Shown here: piece after piece, positions 34,561-46,020 of the stretch
How the letters are laid out: each line of letters begins with the position of its first letter
Numbering within the stretch: position 1 is the stretch's first letter
NCBI GenBank assembly: GCA_020746835.1
Contig: JAGPNK010000002.1
Coordinates: forward strand, 496,001-560,000
Direction of reading: 5' to 3'
Length of the DNA stretch: 64,000 nt
Source of the DNA: Stachybotrys elegans
Lineage: Eukaryota; Ascomycota; Sordariomycetes; Hypocreales; Stachybotryaceae
Position numbers and translations under genes: made by a program
Notes under the pieces: generated by a model
Told to the model about the DNA's origin: nothing
Database searches by the model: none
What the model saw: only the letters and a program-made list of their open reading frames with translations

Positions 34561-35537
34561 GGATGCACGGTCACGGCAGGACACGACTAACGCAACGCAG
34601 CCCAGCGGAGCGCAAGGCAGCGAGCGGATATCGATATCGATATCGATGTGCCATGCCATCCATACCTCATTGTGCATTGGATGCCTTTGGTTGCTGCTCG
34701 CCCGACGACTAGACTTACAACGGTTTGGCGATTGGCAACCAGCAGCAGGTCCAGAGTGGGTCGGAGCCCCTCAGCAGGCGGCGGCAAGCGAGCAACTCGG
34801 CGACGCATCCATATATCCATATCCATTTCCATACTGTAGGTATCCATAGGTGTAATAAATAGCAAAACGGGCACAGTACCTGACGGACGGACGGAGTGCT
34901 GCCTGGGTATCTGGCAGGAATAGACGGGTTCGAGGGCAGAAGGCGAGAGAGATGCTGGAAGCCACGGCACAAGGAGAGAAAAAAGAGTGAAGGGCAGATA
35001 AAACAGAATGGAGCAGAGAAAATGCCCAGCCAATGTAAATAGATAGCAGGCGCAAGACGTAAGTTGCCTTGGACACCCGATACGTACCGCAGAAAAAGTA
35101 ACACGGCAGCCACCCACGCAGAAGCAAGCCGTATGCAAGCACGTCTGTTGTCGCGAGGCGGTGGGATGGCGATGCGACGGCGGCTGCACACAACGCGTGC
35201 GCGCGGCCCGGAACAAGCGACAGGCGATAGATAAGATGGGCGGCGCAGGTCGGAGGATGAGAAGAAGAGGAGGAGGAGGGGGAGACTCTTGCGACGGGTG
35301 GCGGTCAGAGCAGGATCAATCAGTAATCGCAATCGCGACAAGGCCCATCTCCCAGGCGCCTGCGCGCGCGCAAAGTCTAGGGACGAACGCTGAGCCGTCC
35401 GGGTTCGCAGGATTCGCCGGGCGCGACTGAGGCAGGATATAAAATGTATCCGGACGATGCAGAGAGGGGAGGAGGAAAGGGCAGCGACTGGCTTGCGGTT
35501 GGTGTGTTTGCGATTGGCACGGGCTGGAATAATAGGT

Positions 35538-35577
35538 GAGGCAAGGTAAGGCAAGGCAAGGCAAGGCAAGGCAAAAG
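35538..35577. repeat. (AAGGC)n microsatellite
   Basis: About seven copies of AAGGC, one with a T substitution. It is similar in type to the CCAAG repeat in the CDK8 intron. Confidence 0.8.
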
Positions 35578-35953
35578 AAACCAAGGCGAGCTCTGCGTGG
35601 GGTCGTTGGCAGTGCCGTTTCAGTGGGTGGTGGAAGGGATGCCGATAAAATAATAAATAATAAAAATAAAATCCAGCGTATTAATTAAATCACCAGCAGA
35701 CAAACCCAAAACTCATGACGGTACTTCCATACATACATAGATCAGAATCAAATTTCATCTGGATTCGCATTCTAGCAGACACATGCCGTGTAGAATTAAA
35801 TCAACGCTCAGAAGCGGCTACGTCCTATCTCATAACAATACCTCTATCTCGTCTCGCCTCGTCTCTTTTCTTTCCTTTCCTTTCCCTTATAAACCCTGTC
35901 ATTTTATCGTGCATCCTCGCATTAACCACCATGCCGTTCGTCCATCTCCCACC

Positions 35954-37353
35954 TCACAGCCTCCCCTTCTCATTGTCAATCTCGCAAAACGCCTTAAACG
36001 TGGTAAACTCATCCTCGGCGCCCCCCTTGGACTGCAGCACGCACTCGGCCGTCGAGCCCACGAAGAAGACGTAGCCCTCCTTCATCTCCTCGCTCACGGG
36101 GCCGACGGAGATGGTGCCTTGGCCGCCCGTGCAGATGACGATGCTGGGACCCTCGAGCGGATCAAGCGTCGCCTTGGACCCCTCGCCGCGCAGAACCGTC
36201 CGCACCACGCTAAACTCCTCGATGGGCGGGTCGTACAGCAGCACCGACGACCCGGACGTGTAGCCCTTGAGGTTTAGCTTGCCGTACGGGTACTCGGCCG
36301 GCGTCATCTTCTGCTCTTCGATCGGCGCGTAGTTGTACGTCAGCATGTCCACCAGCGTCGGCACGTCCTTGAACTTGGGCGTCAGCCCGGCCCGCACCAC
36401 ATTGTCCGACGCCGCCATGCACTCCATGATGTCGCCCGATAGATACGCGTGAATGTCGTCCGCCACGAGGAAAAGCGCCTCTCCCGGCTCGAGCTTGACG
36501 TAGTTGAGGAAGAAGAGCACGAATATGCCAATGTCGCTGCCAAACTCTCCTTCCAACCGCACCACGAGCTCTGCCAGCACTTCTCCGGGAGTCGACGACA
36601 CTCCGCCCCCAGCAAAGTTGGATCCTTCAGACTTGGCGAGCTCGACTAGCCTGGGCATCTCCCTTTGCACATCCTCGGCAGACGAGTTCATGAGTCCGGA
36701 AAAGGCCTTTTGCAGCACCTTCTTCTTCTCGTCGGTGACGCCCTCGCCGGCATCCTTGGCCATTTCGATGAACTGGGACGCCCCCTCCTCGCCTACTAGC
36801 GCTCTCAAGGGTGTCACCGACTCGAGGAAGTGGGCGATTTCGGACAGGGGGCGGAAGCCGCAGAGACCCTCAAAGGGCGTGATGGCAATGGCCATTTCGG
36901 GTTTGTGGTTGTCGTCGGGGTAGTTTTGGGGGTCGCCGGCGTGCAGCTTCTCGGCGAGCTTCTTGTTGGGGTGGGCCTGGATCGACAGGGCCTTGTCGAT
37001 GGAGAGCACCTTGAAGAGGAAGGGGAGGTTGTTGCCATACTTGGCCGAGATGGACTGGGAGAGGAGCTGCTGGTTCTCTTCGAAGAGTTGCTGGAGGCTA
37101 TGGCCGGTGCTCAGCTCTTTCGAGGGGTTCTTTGGGTGTGTCCCCATCCATAGCTAGGGAAAGGTCAGCAAGCCGCATCCATGGCAGCGCTGTGTGAGGA
37201 TGCGATCACCTCTGCGTAGGGCTTGTCCGACTGGATGGACAGGTCGGGGGAGGGTGTGGCGGCGGCGAAACGAGCAGCGGCCGAGTCGTTTCCCTTCTTG
37301 CCCCATTCGTACGAATTGACGCCGCACTGGAGACGGATCAAGGGGACGCGCAT
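35954..37353 (-). CDS. Mannose-6-phosphate isomerase (type I PMI), 447 aa
   Basis: Exons are 37353-37210 and 37153-35954; the 56-bp phase-0 intron (37209-37154) ends CCCTAG and the join reads [16 protein letters not shown], a hallmark PMI sequence. Zinc ligands are visible in [13 protein letters not shown] (Gln and His), NHKPEMAIA (Glu) and [10 protein letters not shown] (His). It converts fructose-6-phosphate to mannose-6-phosphate in the cytosol, feeding GDP-mannose for N-glycans, O-mannosylation, GPI anchors and wall mannan. Length fits fungal PMIs. It is transcribed in the same direction as the sgf29 and arf6 genes. Fungal literature uses pmi1, pmi40 or manA for the gene, so I leave the symbol open. 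Confidence 0.96.
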
Positions 37354-38949
37354 GATGACGGACGGGTCGCTCGAGAGAAGATGATGGGACAGAGCGAGGG
37401 ACGGAGCAGACGGACAGCAGCTATATTTTTTAGCGGGCGGGCGGACGTAAGGGATTGGGGAGCGGATGAGGTGGCCTGTCTAGAATGGACACGGGTCGCG
37501 CGAATGGGGAGGGAGAAAGAGAAACAGCTTCAGCTTCATGTCTGACGACGTCAGTCACCCGCCATCGACTTGATGGATGGAGGGGCAGCCGAGGACGAGC
37601 ACAGTACCCTTTGGCGGGGGTCACCACCAAAGGGTACCTCCACCTGACACGAGCTCTTATCGATAAACAGGGGTTGACAGAATGCCGCCAACCTCACCAA
37701 GTGAGCTTGGTCAATCTATTACTCACATAATGCATATCATGGCTCACAATAAGGTGTTCTTTCTCTTTTTTCTCTCTTTTTTTCTCGAGATAGAAAAAAA
37801 ATGTCTCAAAACTCGAGGTTCTTCGGTGTCATAGTCGAGATCCGCCAATTGCAGAACTCACACCAATATGTGGTAGGAACCTAGGCTTGTGCTGTGGAGC
37901 ATCAAGTCATATTCCACTGTCAGTCATAATCACTATTGTAGATGATCTCAGATAATACGTAAAAACTCCTCTCGTCCCCGCCGCCTCGTTGGTAGCCTTA
38001 CCCAAGGTGCGTACGTCCCGGACACCGTTTTGTATAAGAGGGGCTCGGACGAGGTTGCTGTATGCCAAGTATGTCTGTGAATAAGTTCAGAGACGGACTC
38101 TGTGGCCCACAACCTAAGATGACTCGTAATGGGGGACTTATCCATCTCTAGTAATGGATGTATATTTGCTGCTGGACAGTGAAGCTGCCGGCACTTTGGA
38201 TTGAGTTTTGGAAAGCGCTGCACCTCCTCGTAGCCGTGAGTTGATGGTGTAGTAAGTCTTTGCGTGCTAATAGAACGTGGAGGTCTGTAGCCATGCGATG
38301 TCTTACATCCGTAGTTGACCGGTTCAAACCCTCTTGCGGATTTGAACACAAAGATGGTTTTGTTTACTGGCTGTTTAGGTAATGTTCATGTTGCTATAAT
38401 CGTCGCCACACTACCCACATACCAGACAGTATAATGCTGTCCGGAACACCCTGCGCCTGAAGCCGAGTGACTTGTCTGGTAACTCATGCCATCTTTTATG
38501 AGCAGATAGTTGGGAAAGGACAGCCTGGGAAAGAAATAGACAGATATATTGCGGCACATGGCCAAGGTGTTGATATAGCCTATATATCTAGATAGAGTGT
38601 AATATCCCCTGCAGCTATTCCAGCAAGTGCTGCTTGAAGACCAACCAACGACAATGAGGGCATACATTGTCCTGGCTCCAGGATAGTGCAGTCCAGCCAC
38701 TTCGACTTTAGTGTACTCTCAAGGTAGAAGGGAAATGTCCATCTTGTGCTCTACCCCAAATCCCAGGTTACAGAACCAGGGTCAAGATGCGGATACCAGT
38801 TGCTGCCTAGGCAGCGTTCCCATCCGTGACAAAAGTAACACCCGCCGCCTCCTTGTTATCCTCACTGGTGCGTTCATCTGCTGTGTCGTCGGATTCGCTT
38901 GACACGTACCCAGTCGGAGGGCAGCTGAAAAAGGATGGCCGTGTTGGGC
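37354..38949. other. Gene-poor region upstream of PMI
   Basis: The first 300 bp are the likely PMI promoter. Beyond it only short frames occur, with no recognisable protein. An A run lies at about 37794-37801. Confidence 0.5.
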
Positions 38950-39151
38950 CGTACAGCCTGCCCCATCGTATGAAATCGTATTCGGGCTCGTCGGCGGGCA
39001 TGACTCGCATATGGCTAAGAAATGGCTCTCTGAGTGGCCTGGATGGAGGTGGGAAACCTTGAAGATTGCGCCAGATTTTGCGAATGTAGATTATGCAGAC
39101 TATGATGGACCCAAGGGGCAGGATATATTCGTTGGGTATGTTAAGCAACAT
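38950..39151 (-). pseudogene. Cytochrome P450 N-terminal remnant
   Basis: From an ATG at 39151 the minus strand encodes a short hydrophobic anchor (ILPLGSIIVCIIYI), then RKIWRNLQGFPPPSRPLREP, FLSHMRVMPADE and DFIRWGRLYG. This is the layout of a microsomal fungal P450: membrane anchor, Pro-rich hinge, and the helix A region ending WG.xYG. The frame runs on to 38807 without further P450 motifs. I find no I-helix, ExxR or heme-binding FxxGxRxC segment downstream on the same strand. It is therefore most likely a truncated, decayed copy. The family call rests on a short region. Confidence 0.45.
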
Positions 39152-42100
39152 CTTGGTGGTGTGGCTGGTGATGGAAGCTTTGGCTGAAGGATGGATCGAC
39201 GAAGGTTCCCCTCAACATGCCGCTCTACGATATTATATACCACACCTATCTATCAGTGATTTATCTGCAAGACACGTACTATACCATCCCACTGAGCAGC
39301 ATCTACACTTGTAGTCTCGGCGGCCGCAGTGGATCGGGGCTCCGTGTGCCAGCCGCCGGCGAGGTATATCGCAAATCAGGGCATCAGGGCACGCCGATTG
39401 TCCAGACCCGGCAATGGGTCTGACGTATGATCCAAAGGACATCTGTCAGAGCAGTGCAGTACTTTCTCGTCGACTTGAATCAGCCATCGTCCGAGAAGCA
39501 GCGTATAACAATACACGGGCTCCAACCATCCAATCACCAGCATCGTAAAATAAGCCCCAGCACGTATACTACCTCCTTCCTGCTCCGTGAATGCTGGTCA
39601 AACGGGTTCTGTGGCTTGCTTGTCGTGACACAGAAGATGGCCGCCGTCAGTGCCTCCGGTGGCTATGTCACGTCCCCGCCGACCTAGACACTTGCGTGTA
39701 TCAAGTTGGATTTGGTGGTAGGTTCAAAATGGAAGCTTAACAGACGTACAGCCTAATATGCATAGTGCTCCAGGTGTAAGATGTCTCGTCTCTGAGCAAG
39801 TCAACAACTCCCTTCGTATTACCACATGCTTCCTCGATCAATGCGTATTTCTCTGGGATCTGACCACCTGTGGCTCATGAAAAACCAATCAAGCCCTCTC
39901 CTCAGTCAGGTCTATAGGCAAAACTCACCTAATTTAACCCCTGGGGTGGACTCTCGCCGAGTCGCATGCTGCATGGATAAGCTTACGAACGGTAGAAAGA
40001 GGCCATGCAGGCGGCTCTGGCTCCCGGTTGAAACTACTAGACCTCAGCAAATGAAGTATAGGATTATTTTTGCAAAAGAAAGAATATCATTTGGGTATGA
40101 GCACTGTATGAGACTGGAAACACAAACCTGATGCAGTTGATGCGCGATGGAAGACAGAATGCCAGCCTGTTGTCTCGCATGAGTTCAAGTATAATAGTTG
40201 GGAATTGCATGTAGTACTCGCCAGAGTCAAAACTTGCAAAAAGACCCTCTCACAACCATTGGAAATATGTCGTTACTTGTCATCATCTTCGTTGTTTCGT
40301 TGGACGTTGCTGCTGCCACCATAGACTCGGAACAAGCTCCATCAAAGTCCAGGAGCCTGACAATCCTGCCGATTAACGGTTTGGACAATCTACGGTTACC
40401 ATGTTTTGAATTTTGACACAAACTTGCATACAGGTTGATCCCTGGGACGTTGCCTCCGGCTCCTATGTTGTCCCTGAGGAAGAGTAAAATGGAGCTGCTC
40501 CCTTGGTTCTTTAGACAGCCAAGCGAAGCAGACGCGTTTTGTCCAAGACCCTCACCGAAGAATGCGTCCTGTAACTACTCGAGTGCGTCATCATAATGTA
40601 GTTGCAACTGCCCCGTCGCGTTGCACAGCCTGTGAACCCTCGCTTGTCAAGGCCTTCCTCCTCCCGCCAGCCATGGCCTGCAAGGATATCGGCACAAGCA
40701 CCGGCACTCCGAGAGCCTCGCTTCGCCCTCTTGCAATCCCCGACTACCCCCCCAGCGTCGCACAGCCCACGCGTACCTCTGCCCTCGCAGCCAGGCAATT
40801 CTCTGCTTCATTATCTAGCGGCTCTGGACTGCGGCCCGGCGGGTGACTCCGTGGCTGGCCTTCGTGGAGTCCCGCCTCGCTCTGCATATAGACAGGTACA
40901 CTCTTGTCCGCTCGGAATGCTTGTCTCGTACCTCGGTTTGTGGGGGCTTGGACAGAGGTGCTTCGCGGAGAGAAGCCGGAGTGTTAGCGGGCTACAAGAT
41001 GGACATCACACTTGCCACAGCATCATGCCGAATATGCACTTTTTAACATTCCTATGACGGGTTTCGGAGCTGAGTCGGGGCGTCAAGTTCCTCCTAGTCT
41101 GTCAAGCTGGCACCTGGTATCAACATGACGCTGCATCCTACCGCGGCCGCAGCCTGTCCTCGGAGATACAATCTAGGCTCGCTGTGTGAATCATGGATGC
41201 ACATTAACTACAGTACTGGCCTGTTTATCCCAGTCCCGTCTTGTCCTGTCCCCCCTTTTGCTGCCAGTCCATGCATATACACAACCACCACAGTGAATGC
41301 ACACCAACCCCTCCAGCTTCGCCACGATTAACTGTCTATCCGTATCCATGCTCATGCCATTCCGGCATTCCACGAACCCGACCCGTGGTCCTTCATCAGT
41401 CCTAACCCCCTGCCGGCGGGGGGAAGTCACCTTGCCTTTTGCCCCTTCGTCTGCAATAGCAAGAGGAAGGGGACTGTCCGGTTTAGCCATCCTACATACC
41501 ACATGTAAAAGGAGTCCAAGGTTGATTAGTCGAGGAGGGGGATGATAGTGAAAACAAATGCAGCCGAGCCGTATGCAGTACAGGAGAAATGGAAAACGGG
41601 AATGGGAAAGACGAGAATGTTGACCCAAGTATACCGCATTACCCAGAGAAAGGAGGGCAGAGCAGAGCCGAAGCAGGAACCAAGGAGAAAAGATAAAGGA
41701 AAAAGGAGAAGAAAATGCGAAGCACCGTGGCCTGCGGAGAGGGTCGGGTGCCATGACAGACGGAAGAGCCAGAGCAGCAGGGCCAGGAGAAGCGGTGAAG
41801 AGACAGCCTGCTGTGGCTCGGCATCATACGCAACGGCATCCCGACAATGTCGCCGCATTCAATCGCCGGCGCACAAGCAGCCACATCTCCCTTCCCCCCA
41901 GCGAATCAATGTGACGGGCCGAGCGCGTCACACGTCTCTGCCGTTCCGTGCTACCCTCTCGGCGTCCCTCATGCACAGAAGGCCCTCGAAAATCCCGCCA
42001 CGTGTATGACGGCGTCACCAGCATCGCGCGCTGTCCTCCGCCCCTGCAGGAGCTGCGGCCATGCGTACAACCACGGAGAGATAGAGGAAGAGAGGGGGGT

Positions 42101-42393
42101 TTGCTGGTGAATGTGTGGGCGCGCGCGTCATGCATGTGATGTAGACACTTTGGACTACATGAGCGTACGGCGGGGGAGAAGAGGTGGGAGGACAAGAGGA
42201 GGAGGAGGAGGAGGAGGTTGCGTCTAGCACCCGCATGGCCCGAGGATTAAAGATGGAAAGTGGAAGAGAGAAGGAAGGAAAAGGAATGACAGTGAATGAG
42301 AGAGCGCAATGAGAAACGAAGCAAGGTAATAGAGGAAGAATACAAGATCCGCAAGCTGTGCGGGAAGAAGAGAAAAGGGGACACCAGCTAGGC
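39152..42393. other. 3.2-kb gene-free region
   Basis: No supported gene. The right end (about 42000-42393) is probably the 3' untranslated region of the Zn2Cys6 gene. There is a purine-rich stretch at about 41540-41720 and a (GGA)n run at 42196-42218. Confidence 0.5.
42196..42218. repeat. (GGA)n microsatellite
   Basis: About seven tandem AGG/GGA units downstream of the Zn2Cys6 gene. Confidence 0.75.
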
Positions 42394-43945
42394 TTAGAGT
42401 GTCGAGCGAATCACCTTACGATCCGCTGCCAAATCCGAGTCAACGTTATTGTCATTGCTGGGCACCATGTACGAGATATGAGCGTTGTGCTGATGGTGGT
42501 CATGGTTGGCCATGTACGCGGCCGTCTCGTTGGCCATGCCCAGCTCGCCGGCCGAGCCAGCAGCCGGCTGCCTCGTCGTATCGGTGTAGCGGTACGTAAG
42601 GTCGGGGAGCGTCGCCCTGTGGTGCGTGCCTGAGACGACGTGATCAGTCGCCGACGCCGAGCCAGCAGCGCCCGACGTCGTGTATAAGCCAGAATGGCCG
42701 CCACGCATCGCCGACGCCGCCATGGGATAGCTCGAATCAAAGCTGCCGAAGCCCGTGGGCGACGTCTCGGGCGACGCGGCGCTCCTGATGGAGGACTGCG
42801 AGGGCACCTGTCTGATGTAGGACGGAGACGTGGAGTCGTTGCGTAGGGAGTGCTGGTGCTGCGGCACGGTGTCCAAGGTGCTGGACAAGCGAGGCAGCCC
42901 CGAGAGGGGAGACAAGCGGCCGTTTCCGGTGCTGTTGCTCAGGGAGCTGGACATGGCGTCAACGCCGTGGAAGACGTAATCAGAAGAGGAGTCGCCAGCG
43001 GCGGCATGGGCCGTGGACCGATGAGTGAGGCCCCCGGCGCGAGACCCCGCGCCGTAGCCGTAGTTGGGATCCGGCTCGATGTACATGGCTGTGCCGGGCC
43101 TGGCCGCGCCCGTGTTCATCCTGTAGCTACCGCCCATCATATAGCTTGGCTCGTGAACAGACGGATACGACGGGTAGACGGGATATTCGGGGCTCTGGTC
43201 CTCGGTGTACGCGGAGGCGGGCGGGAAGCCGAGAGGGTAGTAGTGCTGTGCCTGTGCATGAGGCCGGTGCCTGCTGCTGCTGCTGCTGGCGGCGTACGGG
43301 TAGCCCACGGCACCGCTGCTCGCGCTGCTGCTGCGGTAGGCCATGCCGTCTGGGCTGGCAGAGGTGATGCTGTCCATGTAGGGGTTGAGCGTTGGCAGAA
43401 TGTTGGACAGGGTGGGCGCGCCGTGAGTCTGGTACGGGGGGTTGAGTTCAAAGGCGTGAGAAACGCCCTCGCCATTGAAGGAAGTTTCCTGGGAAGACAC
43501 CTAGAGAGTTGTTAGATAGTGCTGTAAAGGACAAGTTGCGATGAGGCAAGTCAAACTCGGAGGAACTGGCACGGCTGGTAGCCTGAGGTCTTGCAATTCT
43601 GACACGGCTCGCCAGTGCCGCTATCACCGGTGCATCGGATCTTTCTCTTACGACACCGTCCGCACTGTTGGTTGATACACTTCTGTTAGCAGCCTTTACT
43701 TCCACATGCCGAGGGGCCATCAGGGAATAGGGGGGCTGGCATACCGCGACGGCAATCCTCTTCCTCTGAGAAGGCGAGTCGTCCACGCTGTCACGGTCGC
43801 TTGGTGGTCCGCTTGGTGGCCCGCCTCGCATCTCCTGAGGCGAGTAGGTCATCCTGGGCTCTTGGTATGGTGGTGGATAGGAATTCATGGTACGACTGGT
43901 GAAGTGTCGTGGGTCGGAGTTGGCCATGTAACTCTGCGAAACCAT
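42394..43945 (-). CDS. Zn(II)2Cys6 transcription factor, 471 aa
   Basis: Exons are 43945-43745, 43664-43557 and 43500-42394; introns of 80 and 56 bp are phase 0. The middle 36-codon exon encodes the whole zinc cluster: Cys68, Cys71, Cys78, Cys88, Cys91 and Cys99 in CGRCRKRKIRC...CQNCKTSGYQPC, with basic RKRKIR between the second and third cysteines. The first 67 residues are Pro/Ser-rich and end with a basic QRKRIAVA. The C-terminal 370 residues are Ser/Tyr/Pro/His-rich and disordered, with no fungal-specific transcription factor domain visible, so it is a short, atypical member of the class. It should bind CGG-type half-sites in DNA. A 6.5-kb gene-free region lies upstream. Target genes unknown. 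Confidence 0.88.
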
Positions 43946-44597
43946 GATACCGTGAGGCGAATCGAGGGGGACTGGCAGCGTTGATAACGCGCGTCTTGGG
44001 ATTCTGTTGTCACAGAGTCTGCCGTGCAAAAGCGCTTCGCTCTATATCCTCACTGCCTCCGGGGCAAAACCCATCAACGCCTCGACCCAAGATGTGTGTG
44101 TAAGTCTGTACAGGCTTCTGGTCGGCGATCAATGCAATGAGAACGTCTCTCCTCTGAGAGAAGGAGGCACAAAGGCACTGTCTCGAGCAAGAGAGAGATA
44201 GAGGGAGAGGTGTGGCCGTGATGCGCAGCCAGCGGCGACGGAATGAGAGAGAGTAAAGGAAAAGGACGATGCCCAGCTGAGTATCCTAGTTCTCCCAGGG
44301 GATAAAGAATGGAAAGGGAAATGGAGAATAAAAATAAAAAGAAGAAGAAGAAGGAAGACAAGAAATGAATGTCGAATGAAGTGAAGAGATGAGAAGATGA
44401 CAGAGAGGAGGTGATGGGGAAGAAGAGGCAGGCAAGGAGGAAAGGGGGAACAAGTGCTTTATTAGAAGAAGAGAACCGCGGTGGTCTAGCAGAAGAGTCC
44501 CTCGGCGAATCTTAGACAAGAGAAGCAGACGAGGCCAGCTTTAAAGGGCGACGAGGTTCTGGAAGGAAATCCGGCAACAGCCCAAACATTCTCCTCC

Positions 44598-44630
44598 TCA
44601 ACCTCAACCTCCTCCTCCTCCTCCTCCACC
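44598..44630. repeat. (CTC)n-rich tract
   Basis: CAACCTC and CTC triplet repeats within the pyrimidine-rich block. Confidence 0.65.
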
Positions 44631-45960
44631 TGCAGCTGTCGTGCTCTCTTCTTCCCCCCACTCCCCATGATGCCCAGGCCCAGAACGTTGCTTCATTCGG
44701 CTCGCCGCCCTTGCTCAAGAGGCCATCAGAGCCACGGGCGGGCTAAAAAGAACATCAGAAGAGCTTTGTTGCAGAGCTCCATCTGCTTGGTTCTACAACA
44801 CTCCCCCTCTTCCCACCCCGTATCACCCCAGATATCCCTGCTGGCGGCGCCAATCTTGAATTGCTTCCTGGTCTTGTTTGCTAGTCCTCTTTTCTGCGGC
44901 CGGTCCACTGTTTTTCACTCCCCCCCATGTCCCCATGTCCAACCCAGAGTCCAGGAGGAGGAGGAGGAGGAGAGCGTCTCTGCATCAGCTCGCCAACAAC
45001 GTCCACCCCCGGACCCTCGCTCAGGGCCTATTCCTCTTGTGGACAAGATGATGTGCCCTCCTGCTCTTCCTTCATGGCCCTCTCTGTACTTCTTTTGTTG
45101 GTACCACGATGCGCCAAAAGGCTGGTGGTCGAGCTGATGAGCATGGGAAGCTTGGGAGCTTCATCCTGCTGCTCTCTGATACACAGCATATGTCACTTAT
45201 CCGCCCTCGCTCTAGGGCTGTGATTCATTCCCTCCCCAACATCCCATAGCCATTCTCATCTCGTCTTCATCGCCGACGCGCACATGTCCAGCTCCTCGTC
45301 GTCACAGTGCTCTGCCCATTGGCTCTCTCATCTCTCCCAAAAGTTGAAACATGTCACTACCGCAAGCAGGAAGGATATCCCCGTCGACCCTGATAGTCTG
45401 TAATGGGGCGTATGCATGCCATACCGGGTCCTGTACGCATGGCAGCAAGGTCCTGCCCTTGGCGCCCTCTGCAGAAATCGCCTTCCGCCAGCCGAGCCTC
45501 CTCTGTATCCCGTCCAGGGATTCCAGCAGCAGATCTTGGCCGCTCGATCGGGCGCACTCCCTCCCCTACCTCATGGCTATGAGACTTTCTGAGGCTATCT
45601 TACCAGTCATGGCGGTGCTTCGGCGCCGAAAGTCGGCAGCCTGCGCTCGCCCCTTGTCCTCCTCCTGGCTTCTTTTCCTGTCTTGCAACAGCCTCTCTTT
45701 CTTTCCTGTTCCTCCGTGCGCACCTCTCTGTGACGCCAATGTTCATCTAATTCGCTCTGCCCTCCCTCCCCTGTCAGTTGTCTGCTCACCACTCCCCTAT
45801 GCACACACCCCCTCCCTCCCCTTCTACGTCCCCTTCTACCGCCCCCTCCTTCTTGGCCCTCCCTCTCGCAGATGGCCGGCGGTCGAGCAGCACAGCAGCA
45901 ATCAACCTCTCGATCGGGCTGCTCTGGTAGGATCTGGGCTGCATGGTGGCATCCGTGGCT

Positions 45961-46020
45961 TGCTCTCTCCCTCTCTCTATCTACCTATTTATCCGTCCGT
46001 CTGTCTGTCTGTCTATCTCT
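45961..46020. repeat. (CT)n/(GTCT)n tract
   Basis: CT dinucleotides followed by GTCT tetranucleotides with a CTAT variant. Confidence 0.75.

Larger units (their letters stand above)
34198..35953. other. Microsatellite-rich intergenic region
   Basis: This is upstream of sgf29 and downstream of the PMI gene. It contains (GCAA)n at 34335-34359, (GGAT)n at 34531-34560, a CGATAT repeat at 34628-34647 and (AAGGC)n at 35538-35577. Frames here are low-complexity and I find no gene. Confidence 0.6.

Noticed and set aside
38300..38350. tRNA-like GGTTCAAACC stretch
   Set aside because: Only the T-loop-like string is present; no acceptor, D or anticodon stems can be built around it.
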